DNA of 64,000 nucleotides, from contig CM022945.1 in the NCBI GenBank assembly GCA_012931725.1, positions 154,909,354-154,973,353 of the forward strand, given 5' to 3'. Within the stretch, counting starts at the first letter, position 1. Each line of letters opens with the position of its first letter. Positions 9,470-20,042 of the stretch are shown here, one piece after another. The notes below the pieces were generated by a model, which saw nothing but the letters and a program-made list of their open reading frames with translations, was not told the DNA's origin and ran no database searches. The DNA is from Litsea cubeba (Eukaryota > Streptophyta > Magnoliopsida > Laurales > Lauraceae). A program made the translations under genes and the position numbers.

Positions 9470-11041
9470 TTAGTATTTATCTAATAGCCTAACCTTAGGT
9501 ATCCATCTAAGGTTTTGAGCCTTTGTGACTATGGTTGAGATCTCACCAACTATAGGAGATAAATATAGGTTTCTTTTAGACTTGACATCATATCTTTGAG
9601 GTGTGACAACTTTAAGATTAGATTGATGATTAGTCTTTGACAGTTGGTGTTCAACTTTCTTTTTATTCTTCTTATTTCTTTTAACTTTTCCTCCTTCTTT
9701 TTGTCTTTTGAATTTTAATTTTAGTCTTTCAACCTTTTTCAAAAGTTCTTTCATTTTCAAGGTCAAAGGAGGGAAGGTGTGAGGTTTCTTATTGATAGAT
9801 TTATTTTGACCAACCTTTTCTTGTTTAGTCCTTTTAAAATCTATCTTTGAAGACTCTTGTTGAAATGGTTTGACTTGTTTGAACTTTCTAGAGTCTTCCT
9901 TTGATTTAGATGCCTTAACCCTCATTGAATTAGATTTTCCATTTTTAGGTTCATAGATGGAATTGGACAAATGACTTTTTCTTAATTTGCACTCAAATTT
10001 GAAATGCCCTTCATTACCACAATAATGACATTTTGTTTTGGGCAATGGGAATTGAGTGCATGAGAATGAGGACTCACCTCTCACAAATGTGTTGGTGAAA
10101 TTTGGGTCGTGTGTAATATACTTATTGAATCCAAGACCCGTCCTATCTCTTTGTGATTTACCCAATCTAAATAATTTTTCAAATTTCTCTTCTCCTTGGG
10201 TAAATTTGCACTCATACTTTTGTTTGTGAGTTTCAAGTTGAGTGACTTGATTTTTAAGAATTGAATTTTCATTTTTCACTTTTGTAAGTTCAATTCCAAT
10301 TCCATTAAACTTGTTTACTTTTTCATAAGCAAGTTTTAATTCAAGTTTGAGTTCATTTACATTAGATCCAAGTTGTAAAGTTTTTATATTACTTTGAGCA
10401 TTAAATAAATTTTCTTTGGTGGTTATTAACTTGGATTCAAGGTTGACAATGTCTTCAACTTGATTTTTTATATGATCACTTAGAGTTGAATTTTCTTTGG
10501 TAAGTCCTTCACAACTTCTCTTAGATGCATTTAATTCATCTTGAAGTTTTAACAAATTATCTTTAGAAATTTTCAATTTGGATTCTAAATGGATAATGTT
10601 CTCATCTTGTCTTTTTAATGTATCTCTTAGGTTTAAATTTTCTTTATTTAGCTCATTATGATTTAATTTCATTTCTTTTAGTTCATCTTGAGCATTGGAT
10701 AGATTGTGCAAAGTGATCATAAACTTAGAGTCTAGGCAATGTATTACTTCTTCTTTCTCTCTAAGTTCATCATTTGAAGAGATTAAATCTTTGTTGAGCC
10801 TTTTTGATTCTTCTCTTAACTTTTTATTCTTCTTAGCTATGACTTCACATAGTTCATATAATTCCTCATAGGCTTGATGTATATCATCTTCATAATCATC
10901 ATTTTCTTCTTCTTTTGATTCAACTTTAGATTCATTAAATTCAAGGTTTGAATCTCCAATAGAAGAAAGGAGGGGTCTAGAAGAATCTACAAGGGAATCT
11001 ACACAATCTAGCATAGTGGAGTCCATTTTAATGATTTTCAT
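9470..11041 (-). CDS. SIR-A Gag-like protein: coiled coil plus zinc knuckle
   Basis: 523 residues, open throughout, starting 85 nt after the primer site. Order: acidic N-terminus (30-60), a long coiled coil (about 55-290), one CX2CX4HX4C knuckle (CHYCGNEGHFKFEC, 338-351) and a very basic Lys-rich tail (360-500). Residues 82-130, 131-179 and 180-228 are three related 49-residue units, exactly seven heptads each. The acidic segment and knuckle resemble the C-terminal half of copia Gag; the usual N-terminal UBN2-type Gag domain is absent. It could still bind element RNA through the knuckle and co-assemble with a helper Gag. A start at MDSTMLD (residue 6) is equally possible, since SIR-B aligns from MAST. 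Confidence 0.8.
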   Translation of the reverse strand: MKIIKMDSTMLDCVDSLVDSSRPLLSSIGDSNLEFNESKVESKEEENDDYEDDIHQAYEELYELCEVIAKKNKKLREESKRLNKDLISSNDELREKEEVIHCLDSKFMITLHNLSNAQDELKEMKLNHNELNKENLNLRDTLKRQDENIIHLESKLKISKDNLLKLQDELNASKRSCEGLTKENSTLSDHIKNQVEDIVNLESKLITTKENLFNAQSNIKTLQLGSNVNELKLELKLAYEKVNKFNGIGIELTKVKNENSILKNQVTQLETHKQKYECKFTQGEEKFEKLFRLGKSQRDRTGLGFNKYITHDPNFTNTFVRGESSFSCTQFPLPKTKCHYCGNEGHFKFECKLRKSHLSNSIYEPKNGKSNSMRVKASKSKEDSRKFKQVKPFQQESSKIDFKRTKQEKVGQNKSINKKPHTFPPLTLKMKELLKKVERLKLKFKRQKEGGKVKRNKKNKKKVEHQLSKTNHQSNLKVVTPQRYDVKSKRNLYLSPIVGEISTIVTKAQNLRWIPKVRLLDKY

Positions 11042-11125
11042 GGAAGCACAACACTAGGGTTTTGACTCTAGGTTTTTACACCTAATCAAGAGTTCCAAAC
11101 ACTTGATCCTAAAATAGAGCACGAG

Positions 11126-11137
11126 GCTCTGATACCA
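11126..11137 (-). other. SIR-A primer binding site
   Basis: TGGTATCAGAGC on the minus strand, two bases inside the 5' LTR: a perfect match to the common plant initiator-Met tRNA primer site. Confidence 0.9.
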
Positions 11138-11139
11138 AT

Positions 11140-12968
11140 TGAAAGTCCGGGATCTTAACCCTAGAGGGGGGGTGAATAGGGTGATCTACACTTAATGACT
11201 AATTATGACCAATTTTAATTTCTTTACAATAAACTAGTCACATGTGATGATTAACATACAAAATGCGGAAGCTTAAACAAAACAATCACCACAAAACAAT
11301 CACCACTACACAAAGATTTATAGTGGTTCGGCCTCAATGCCTACATCCACTACCGGCTTGTGTATCCAACACCCCACCGGATTTCCACTATTATACTTTT
11401 CAAAAGGCTAAGCAATAACCTCTACAATATGCTTTCCAAGGATAAGCAATAACCTTACAATGTTGTTTTTCTAGGCTAAACAACAACCTATACACAATGC
11501 TTTTATATGGCTAAGCAATAACCTTACAAGCAAATGATTTCTCTCAAAGAAAGTGTCTTGACAAAACACTCTAAGAGATTACAATTTAAGCTTAAATAAA
11601 TTGCCTCTAAAATAGGCGAATATGAAAGTGTAAATCAACTCACACAAACACTCTATGAAATACAAAGATGTATGCTCATGATGTGTGTGTGTGAAGACTT
11701 CAATCAAGTTTAAAATTAAGACCAATGAATTTTATGCTTAAAGCATTTCAAAGTTTAAAGCACATAAAAGATATGATTGAAGTCAAATGCAAATCACTTG
11801 AACAAATACAAACTTGTGAATGATATGAAAATCAAAGATCACAAGTTGTATGAAAATGATTAAGACTAATCAAGTGATGCATGTGCAATGTTGTTTTCAA
11901 AAACTAATTAATTCAACAAAGGTTTAAATGAATGAAAACAACAAGGAAAGATTCAAAACATGTTAATGGATCATGACATAAAAGAAATCAAAGATTTTTA
12001 CAGTGCATGATTAACAAAGTTTATAAAACAAACTTGTTTTGAAATCAAGGTGAAGAATCCTTTGACTTAAATCAAAAGTAGAGGATTCAACACATCATAG
12101 TTTATATGCTTAAAAATATTTACCAATAGTTTAGACAAAGCATAAAACATATGAGCAAGGAAATTAAAGCTTACTAGAGTTTAAATTCTTGAGATCAAGC
12201 TTTAGCCTTTCCTTTTGACCACACAAGCTTCCTTAGTTCATTCCTTTTGCTTAGGCATCAAAAACACCAACAATGGCCTCTATTCTCCTCATATTTTCTC
12301 TTGGAATGAACTTGCTTTTTATAGAAAAAATGGTTCAACGGATGGATGTCGGTCAACCGATAACTAGCTATCGGTTGACCGATGGCTCAACGGTCATATG
12401 CAACGGTCATATTTTTTAAAGTTCTCCTGACCCTTTTGCATTCGTCGGTTGACCGGCCTTCATCGGTTGACCGATGAGGAACCGATAGCCGAGCCGATAG
12501 CACACTGATCATCAGAAAAGGTGCTGTCTGTTTTTGGAACCGATGAGTCTCGGTCTGAGACTTTATGCACCATCGGTGGACCGATATGAGCCGATAGGCT
12601 GACCGATGAGAACCGATGGAGTTATCGGTTCACCTTGATCCATTTGTGGGTCGACCGATGGGGACCGATGGCTTGACCGACAGACTGGTCAGGTCAATTT
12701 TTCTGAATATCTGAAGTTTTGAGAAATGATCTTTTTGACATGATTAAAAACTCAGATTTGAAGGGTGTCCTTTTGCATTGTTTTCATCAAGAAAAACATG
12801 ATTAAAATCAAGGTTCAAATCAACCAAAAAGAAGTTTCAAATCAAAACATGAGTAGGTTGAGTTAAAAGATGATTTTCAAGAAGAAATACGCGGAATGGA
12901 AATGATCCTAATGATATGACTGTTATGCAAATGCAAGACATCAAATTGCAAATACTTAGGGTCTAACA
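11140..12968 (-). repeat. SIR-A 5' LTR (promoter LTR)
   Basis: 1829 bp, the same length as the other LTR. TATA box CTATAAAAAG on the minus strand at about 12315-12324, with the palindrome array at about 12347-12685 upstream. This predicts U3 of roughly 640 bp and a 1.1-kb R-U5. The junction GTCTAACA/CAAAA at 12968/12969 defines the insertion precisely. Confidence 0.92.
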
Positions 12969-12973
12969 CAAAA

Positions 12974-14975
12974 TACACATTCATCTCAAGTTGACATATA
13001 CAGGTTAGCAAAAGCTAAGCACATCTCTCCTAGTACTCTTGAAACAGTCTAGTCATATCATGTGGGTTGAAATCCCAAAATAGGAGTTTGGTTGAAAATC
13101 GAATACAGATAGTTTATCATATATTTACGGGCTAAACATTGAGGTTCCTAGAATTGAATCAGTGTGAATAGGGTCCCGTATGTCGGTCATGATGTAATTT
13201 GGTACTCTTTAAGAGTTAGGGACATTCCGGGTCCTTATACACGTTGGTCAACCTAGAGAACCTCATGGAATCTCCATGATGAGGTTTCTTCTTCTTTCGG
13301 ACTTCATATAACGCCTTACATGGCATTGGGGCTCCATATGATACCTCCGCAAGCCTAAAAATAAAGTTTCAAACCCTTAGGCATTGACCCATGACAGACA
13401 GGCAGTTCGCTCGAGCGAATTGGGAGGTTCGCTCGGGCGAACAGCTCTCTGTTTGGGGTTCGCTCGAGCGGAGTGAAGGTTCGCTCGAGCGGACCTGCTC
13501 GGATCAGGTTGGCTTGAGCGATCAGAGGGTTGGCTAAAGCCAACGAGGTTCTGTGACGAGTTCGCTCGAGCGATGTGTCATGGTCGCTCGAGCGAACTAT
13601 CCAGAAACTCATTTTCTGAATACAGTCCGTTCCTTCCTTTTATCCTCCTTTCATCCTCCTTTGGACATCCTTGTACATATACAATTAAGGGTCTCAAACC
13701 CTCCTTTCAACCCCATTCCATCCATCATCAATTCCTCTAACAACCATTCCAATAAATCATTCATTCCTCCATCACTTCCACCTCATTTAATGTAAGACAT
13801 CTCCATAAATGAAAATCCATAAATGATCTGAAAGCAAGACAATAAAACACATGTTTTCCAAGAGGACTATTAATAGAGAGTAGTCCAACATTATGCATGT
13901 TTCCAAAAATCATGAAAGTTCATGAAACAAGTTAGGTGAAAGCAATGAATGAGAGTTCAAATCCTTAATAGCAAGAAAAACATGAAATCAATCCATTCAT
14001 CCACTTGCCTTAGGTCCAAATGCTAAGAAAATCAAGCCTCAACACCTCTCCAAGCCAAGATATCAAATCTACACAAAAACCCCAAATCCAAACCCTAGAA
14101 TATCAAAATCCAAGTAAAACAAAATGAAATCTTCCAATAAATGAAATGGAGCTTCCCTAGGGCTAAACAAACAGGATTATAAAACTTTTAGGAAGATCAC
14201 TTACAAGGAAGTTCTTCAAAAAGCAAGGCGTTGTTCAAAGGAAGTCTTGGAGTGGGCGGTTTTCTTCAAAAATGGTGTCAAGATGAAGCCCTTGAGATGA
14301 GGAAGAAGATTGTAGCCTCTAATTTTCCATTAGCACTAGCTTAGTGGGGGATTGAAGATGAAGAAGCAAGAAAAAGGGCAAGGGAAAACCCTTAGGGCTG
14401 GGATTTCTCTTCTCCTCTAGGGTTTTTGCCAGAAATGGGAAAAATGAAGAAGAAGCTTTCTATATATATAGTAAGTGAGATGGGGCCCACAACTTAAAAG
14501 ACTTCTCGGGCTCAAAACATGGTTTTCGGAGCTTCAAACGAATTCGACGAAGCAGACAAAGTTGATCGGCAAAATTTCTAGTTTCCAAAAAGTATATATT
14601 TTGCACATTTTGGTGACATTGAAATCGGTATCCAGATTTTGGGTAAAAAGACCATTTTGCCCTCAATTTGCAAAAAGTCGGGTTTAGGTTCCTCGAATGG
14701 AAACGATGTCAACATGGAAGTTGTAGGGATTAACAAGATAAGTCCAATGGGGTTAAAACATGATTTTTTGGAAATCATCGGTAAACCCCCAATCTCACAC
14801 AATTCGTAACAAGAACCCCTAAAGGGTCCCACAAGTAAAAAGGCTCTCCAAATTCCCCAAAGCTATTTTAAAAGCTATTCTAATCCCAAACTTAATCAAA
14901 AACCACTAAACACACTCAAAACTAAAACACAACTTAATCAACTCTAAACGAGGTCTCTCGGGTCAGGGTCTTACA
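12974..14975 (-). repeat. DEL-1 5' LTR, outer part (U3, R and part of U5)
   Basis: LTR sequence resumes after the SIR-A target duplication and ends GGGTCTTACA at 14975, forming a TG...CA pair with TGTCGCGACC at 3829. A strong minus-strand TATA run (ACTATATATATAG, about 14459-14471) puts U3 at about 500 bp. The palindrome array at 13403-13603 is downstream of this TATA, in the transcribed part. Short frames here are not supported. Confidence 0.8.
13403..13603. repeat. DEL-1 LTR array of TTCGCTCGAGCGAA palindromes
   Basis: About eight spaced copies of a 14-bp palindrome, TTCGCTCGAGCGAA, or variants (starting near 13410, 13432, 13459, 13480, 13506, 13527, 13559, 13587). Variants include TTCGCTCGGGCGAA and GTTGGCTAAAGCCAAC; the latter has both arms changed and still pairs. 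The array is transcribed with the element RNA if the TATA at 14459 is used. Confidence 0.85.
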
Positions 14976-15833
14976 CCCGCTGCCTGAAAGCCTGAAAGGT
15001 AAGAGCAAACGGTCAGAGGACCCTGGCCTGGGCGGCGCAAGGCTCTCCGATGCCTAAGTCAGTGAATGAACTGGAACAAAGGAAGGAGAGGAAGAAGAGA
15101 GGCAGAATAATAGCTCTGGTTTTTTGGTGCGCATACCTGTAATGGAGATTGCTTCTCTTCTTATAGAGGAAGATGCCTACGTTGCATGGGGGAGGCTCAT
15201 GATGACGCCTTGCCATGTCTAGGGGCGTCATCATGTCAGCCCACCATTCATTAAATGAGGGTCCGAGCAGCCCACAAAGTAATAAATACGGTCCACTCCA
15301 GCCCACATTGCATTTAATGCCAGTCGGATCAGCCCTTAATGCATTTAATGCGTGTCATGTTGGGCCAGATCGCGCTGGACGCCTTTGGCGGTAGGGGTAC
15401 CATCGGATTTGCCCTCGGGCCTTGCCCTGATTTGGCATCAGCCGTTGGATGCCGCCCTGTCAGTGATCTGGTGAAGATTGTGGACGGTTGGATGTCGCAT
15501 CCGTTTGACTGGCTCGTGCCCTTATTCCTCCACGTGTCTGATGACGTTGGGGGGGGGGGGGGGGGGGGGCGCGAGTGGAGACTCTTTCTTGCTTCGGCTT
15601 TTGTCCCGGCTCCTTTAGTCGAGGTCAGGCTTTTAGCCGAGGTGGGTGCTTGTGTAGCCGAGCTCGGCACTTGGGGGCCAAAACCCATCTGACTTCGGCT
15701 GAGGAATCTGCCCTGGTAGCCAAGGGGAGCCCGGCGCCACGTGGATGGCACGTGCGAGGCACGTGAGAATGCTTAATCCCATTTTACAGCCATGATTAGC
15801 ATAATCCTGGAGTTTTGGAAATCTCCCCACACA
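14976..15833 (-). repeat. TAT-1 3' LTR (truncated by DEL-1)
   Basis: Matches 26400-27257 of the other LTR from CCCGCTGCCTG to the end CCCCACACA. Contains a G21 run at 15549-15569 (G18 in the partner LTR). Several apparent frames on both strands recur in the other LTR and are LTR sequence, not genes. DEL-1's target duplication on this side should be CCCGC (14976-14980). Confidence 0.88.
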
Positions 15834-16180
15834 ATTGCCCCCTAGCTTCTGACCTTGCGAGGCTCGCCAGCAAAGTGAGGTCAGAAGCTATATGACGGGG
15901 AGTTTTCTTGGGATTGTCCCGCCTGGTCTTGGCAGTTGGCGCTTGGCCTTTGATCGGAGTCGCTTTGGATGGTTGAGGCAATAAATGGCATCCGTTAGTC
16001 AATGCCGAAGATATATCGACGGCTCCGCGTGTCTTTCTCTGATTAGATGTCCTATTGCCTCGATGTTGCGCGCGTCGTTTTGTCAGGGGTGTATTCAATA
16101 TTTGAAATGATGTGCGTGGAGCTCTAGGAAGTGTTATTTGGCGCGCACCATTAGGGTTTCTGAAGAGGGGGTCCTTTCTG
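15834..16180 (-). other. TAT-1 polypurine tract and 3' non-coding region
   Basis: Immediately inside the 3' LTR the minus strand reads AGCTAGGGGGCAAT (15834-15847), the expected plus-strand primer. The remaining 330 bp up to the antisense promoter shows no gene. Confidence 0.65.
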
Positions 16181-16384
16181 CTATATATAGGGCAATCGAG
16201 GTTCATTTCTTCTTCGTTTGTCATTCTGAATCAGAGGGGAGAAAGCTGCTGCGAAGAAACTTTGCCTGAGAAGTGGAGCGTTGCTGGGGTCGAATCTCTT
16301 TGCAGCATCTTCGTTTCGCCTCCGTAAGTCCCATTTACCCTGCCTCCTTCCTGTGGGTTTCTCTGTTTTTGGATTAGGGTAGGA
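16181..16384 (+). promoter_or_regulatory. Antisense-gene promoter and 5' UTR in TAT-1
   Basis: CTATATATAG at 16181-16190 is a strong plus-strand TATA box, facing away from pol. The sequence then runs through a 200-bp leader with a possible 5' splice donor (TCCGTAAGTC, near 16320) to the ATG at 16385. This would give the antisense gene its own transcript inside the retrotransposon. Confidence 0.6.
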
Positions 16385-18280
16385 ATGGGAATCTTTAGCC
16401 ACTGGTTAGAGGGCGAGGCAGCGATTGAGGGTTTCAGGTCGACTTTTAGTATTCCCGCCGATGTCCAAGTCAGGGGTGCTGAACCTAATGGCATCAACCT
16501 CCGTGACTTCTCGGGAGGTTGGATGCCTTTCCCCTTAGTGGCCGTGAAAGAAGGTGGGGTCCGATTTCCCCTTCATCCCCTTCTTAGGAGATGCCTCAGT
16601 CAATGGTGCCTCTGCCCTTGCTAGTTGCTGCCCAATGCTATCAAGATCGTGATGGGCATGGCCAAATTAAACGAGGTTCTGGGCATTAACCTCAGCGTCT
16701 TCGATATTGAGGACGTCTATGATATATGTAAGTCTGGAGGTGCTTATTATCTCCAGGCTAAGCCGGGTCGGGATGGCTTCGTCTGGTACTTGGAAGATTC
16801 GAGCAAATATGCTGGAGACGATCTTCTGTATGTCTCGGGCAACTGGGAGTTCGGGATGGCCGATACCGATAAAGGCTACCAAGTTCCTCGCCATTTCGGA
16901 ACTGTTCCAAGTAAACACCCTTTTTTCTCCGTTCGTTTTCCATGTGATTTCTTGTCTGTTCTGCCATACTGATGCCTCTGATCGCTGCAGCTTTGAAGGA
17001 GAGAAAATAGGCTGCTCGGTACATCTGGAAGAGGAACAAAGGCTGGCTCCATTTGGTAAAGCGATACGGCGGTCATGATGGTAGGGCGGCTTGGTCACTA
17101 CTAGGGTACCAGCCGAAATATTGTGGATACTTAAGGGGCACCATCGAGCCGGCCCGAGGCGAAGGTTTGGGCGGTGCCGATCCTGAGGACGGGCGAGAAC
17201 AGGCTGGTCCTAGTGTAAGGGTCGAAGAGGGGCCTTCACGGGTGGCGTCCAACGTCAGAGTTGCGTCCGGTGCCCGAGCTTCCACGTCGGGGTCGAGGCC
17301 TCACGAGGCTTCAGGAAGGGAATCGAGTCAGATTGCCCGATCTCCCTCACCGAGTTTGGAGATGAGGCGCGCCAGATGTTTGTCCTTCGAGGACCTCGAG
17401 ACCTTGGCGCTCGGAGTTGAAGATGTCCGAGCTCCCCAAGAGCCTGCAAATTTGAGTCCCCTTGAGGCTCCTTCTCCGAGGGTTCGGGTAATTTCTCCTG
17501 CGACTGCGGTAGAGGTTTCTGCCCCCCGTAACCCCGCCGGTTTGGAGGTATGCTCGCCCCCGGCTGAGGTCGGGCAAGAGGAAGTTCGGCCACTGAAGAT
17601 GCCGAGAACTGATGCAGGCCCTAGTTCAGCCGCGGCTTTGCTACCCCAGGGTCCACCTCCGTGGGAGCCGAGCTTCATGCTTGAACCGGGGAGGCCGATG
17701 ACGATGGACGATCGCGTCCTTCACAAGATCGATCCCCCGGTCCTCGAGGCACTCGGGCGAGCCTTCGCCCTTCCTCGAGAATAGCACAACTGGACAGGTA
17801 CAGCGACCAGAAGCTGATTTTGTCGATACTGCAGTCGAACTTCACGGTAAATTTATCTGTGCTTCTTTATGTTATCTAGCTGTTCAACGTCAATGTTTCC
17901 TGAATTTTGTCATGAACGCCCTGTTTCCCCAACAGGCGGTGCAGAAGTCCATGGTCGCGGCTGACAGACTCTGTAGGTACGGCGCCGACATTGCCAAGCT
18001 AACCGTGGAGAAAAATGGCCTGCAAGAATCCCTAGACGCCGTTACTCAGAAATTGTCAAGGGTTGAGGAAGAGTATGCGGCGGGGCTCGAGCAAGCGAAG
18101 GGAGATGCCGAGGCTGAAAGGACTAGAGTGGCCGAACTCGAAGTTTCCATCTCAAAGATGGAAAATGATTACGCGGCCCTGCTTCAAGCCAAATCTAAAA
18201 GGGCAGATGAAGCCGAGACGAAGCTTGAGTCAGAGTGCGATGCTTCGTTTGAGGATGCCATAGCGCAGGTCACTGCTTAA
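16385..18280 (+). pseudogene. TAT-1 antisense gene, gypsy-type transposon domain
   Basis: Starts MGIFSHWLEG at 16385. The segment GGVRFPLHPLLRR with FVWYLEDSSKYAGDD matches the PF04195-like 'putative gypsy-type transposon' domain carried antisense by Tat elements. Frame continues past a TAG at 16622-16624, where Gln (CAG) is typical (CLCPC-LLPN). Introns are visible at about 16912-16990 (GTAAAC...TGCAG) and 17848-17934 (GTAAAT...CAACAG). Exon 2 has a TAG in ERK-AARY and then VKRYGGHDGRAAW and a Pro/Ser/Glu-rich linker; a frame change lies near 17785. The last exon (17935-18280) is coiled coil (VEKNGLQESLDAV onward). The role of this family is not established; this copy is dead. Confidence 0.75.
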
Positions 18281-20042
18281 TACAAGCAAAGAGTCCTCGT
18301 TGTGAGGGACAAGGCCTAGGTGAAAGGATGGCGCGCTGGCCTGAAGGAGGCTGGAGTCTCGGAGGATCACCCGTCCTTCCGGGAACCTCCTCCGTTTCCA
18401 CTTCCGACGCCGAACTCTGCCCCTCCAGCCGGCAAAGCTTCTGAAGCTACCGCCCGCACATCTGACCGAGCATGACCTCGGGACAATCTTGTCGGCTCTG
18501 ATCATGGAGAAGGCTTTTTTGTTATATGTTCCTTATAATTCCTTTCAATTGTATCTGCCGCGCACTGTAATGAACAAAATTTTAATGCAATTGAGAGTTT
18601 CTCCAGCCGCTTGTCTCTACTTTACCAGTCGCGTGCTTTTTGCCTGCTAAACGTTTCAAATGTGTACGGACTCAGTAGGAGTAGATGCCGAACTGCCCCC
18701 AGTTTAGTTCTGGGCTAAGCCAGCGGGAGTACCGAAGTCGTTGTAGACCCCTGTCTCTCCTTCTTTTGCTCCTGCAATTTCTGTCTCATCCATCTTTTTG
18801 AGCTCGGCTCTTCTATGCTTGAGTGCGGCTGAGTGCTTTTCGTGACGCGACGCGTGAGTTGAGTTGGGGAGAGTACCGAGCGATCTACTTAGGTATTCGC
18901 GCTGATACTCCGTATTCTGAAGACCATAAATAGCAGTAAGTATGGCGGTATGGTCAATGAGGAAATCGAGCAGATGGCTCCACGTGTCACCATCGGAGCC
19001 GGTGGTCAACATATTAGAAGACGCGCGCTCCTCGTGGGGGATGGGAGGCCTCGCCCCATAAATTTCCTTGAGTGTCGAGTCCTCCGTCCCTCTATAAATA
19101 TGGGGGGTAAGCTCGCCATGGGAGAGAGGACTTAAACCAGAGGCCCTTCTTCTTCTCTTTGATTTTCCAGTGTAATGGGGACCTTTTTGCCTCTACCAAA
19201 CACTCTGGCAGCCAGGTACTATAGAGGTTTAGGAACCTTTGATCCGGGCGAAACCCCTGCCCCAGAAGACAGCTTCCTCCGAGAGGGACTGTTTGTCGTG
19301 GTCTGCGCTCCCTCTGAAGGTGATCTCCATGGACTGCGCACCCTCTGAACGAGGGTGCTCTGTGGAGATCCAAGCATCGACAGTGGACCAGGAGCTCGAG
19401 CTTTCTGGCAAAGCTTGGTCTGACCAATCAAAGCGTATTGCGGAGCTCCTGGCGCTGAACACCAGATCCAAGTGCCCCCGAGCGGCTGGGGAGTCTTATT
19501 TTCATCCCAAAGGGCTCTGTGTGGGACCACGCCGCAGGTCGCTGTGTGGGACCACGCCGCAGTTCGCAGTGTGGGATGTCAAGACCTCCAGGCAGCGGGC
19601 GGAATCGAGAAGTCTTGCGGCTGAAGATATCCAGTCAGCGGATTTAATCAGTGAAGAGCAGCCTCGAAGCCTCCTTTCTTTTTCTATTTTTAGAGGACTG
19701 CGAACCTCCTTTCTGTATTTTGTTTCCTTTTCTGTAACCCTTGTAATGAAGTAATTACAATGAATAAAAGAGCAAATTTCGTGATCGTACAATCTGTGTA
19801 CAATATTTTTGTGTTCTTTTTTGCTTTTCTTATACTGTTTTGTGATACTTGTATTTCTGTGCTGCTTTTTTGCACTTCAGTGCTTGCACTGCTCTTTTTC
19901 TTTTGAAAACTGACATTGGCCGAAATGGACCAGCATTGGCCGAGACGAACTGTCTTTTGCCGAGACGAACCCAGAGTCTCGAGGATCTCGGCTGTGCAAG
20001 CCTGAGTTCGAGAACGATCTCGAGGGGCGTGTGAACCCGGAG
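18281..20042 (+). other. TAT-1 spacer; possible second plus-strand unit or solo LTR
   Basis: 1.76 kb between the antisense gene and the tandem repeats. The first part reads as a degraded 3' end with AATTTTAATGCAATTG near 18590. A plus-strand TATA (TCTATAAATATG, 19089-19100), an 80-bp duplicated GTGTGGGACCACGCCGCAG phrase (19520-19560) and an AATAAA in ATGAATAAAAGAG (19759-19771) suggest a promoter-to-polyA unit of about 670 bp. The 171-codon frame at 19239-19754 has no recognisable domain. It could be an old solo LTR of another element or a native part of TAT-1; I cannot decide. Confidence 0.35.

Larger units (their letters stand above)
4925..12968 (-). mobile_element. SIR-A: complete, pol-less Sirevirus-like Ty1/copia element
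   Basis: 8044 bp bounded by two 1829-bp LTRs (TG...CA) and a 5-bp target duplication CAAAA (4920-4924, 12969-12973). Minus-strand order: 5' LTR 11140-12968, iMet-type PBS 11126-11137, Gag-like gene, ORF2, polypurine tracts, 3' LTR 4925-6753. There is no protease, integrase, RT or RNase H anywhere in the 4.4-kb interior, so it is non-autonomous. The LTR edge (GAAAGTCCGGG, then the CCTAGAGGGGG run), repeated AAAGGGGGAGA-type tracts and palindromes in the LTR all fit known Sirevirus features. I count about three differences between the LTRs, so insertion was very recent. SIR-B is the second copy. Confidence 0.9.
1..14975 (-). mobile_element. DEL-1: Del/Tekay-like Ty3/gypsy element, 5' part, interrupted by SIR-A
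   Basis: Read on the minus strand the order is 5' LTR (14975 to 12974 and 4924 to 3829), primer site, gag, protease, RT, RNase H and the start of integrase; the rest lies left of the window. The order PR-RT-RNH-IN identifies Ty3/gypsy, and the Gag and RT motifs resemble the Del/Tekay chromovirus branch. The LTR would be about 3.1 kb once SIR-A (4925-12968) is subtracted. The element sits inside the left LTR of TAT-1: sequence resuming at 14976 matches position 26400 onward of the other TAT-1 LTR. Its genes are broken by stops and frameshifts, so it is a dead copy. Integrase core, any chromodomain and the 3' LTR cannot be seen. Confidence 0.85.

Noticed and set aside
1..14975. DEL-1 three-frame gag-pro-pol as programmed frameshifting
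   Set aside because: The frames also contain stops and a lost protease Asp, and relatives usually use one frame, so this is decay.
15329..15766. Pairs of overlapping frames of 115-140 codons
   Set aside because: They recur at 26753-27175 because both are TAT-1 LTRs, and they cross a poly-G run.
16667..17098. Minus-strand 143-codon frame
   Set aside because: Antisense shadow of the TAT-1 antisense gene, whose plus-strand domain and splice sites are recognisable.
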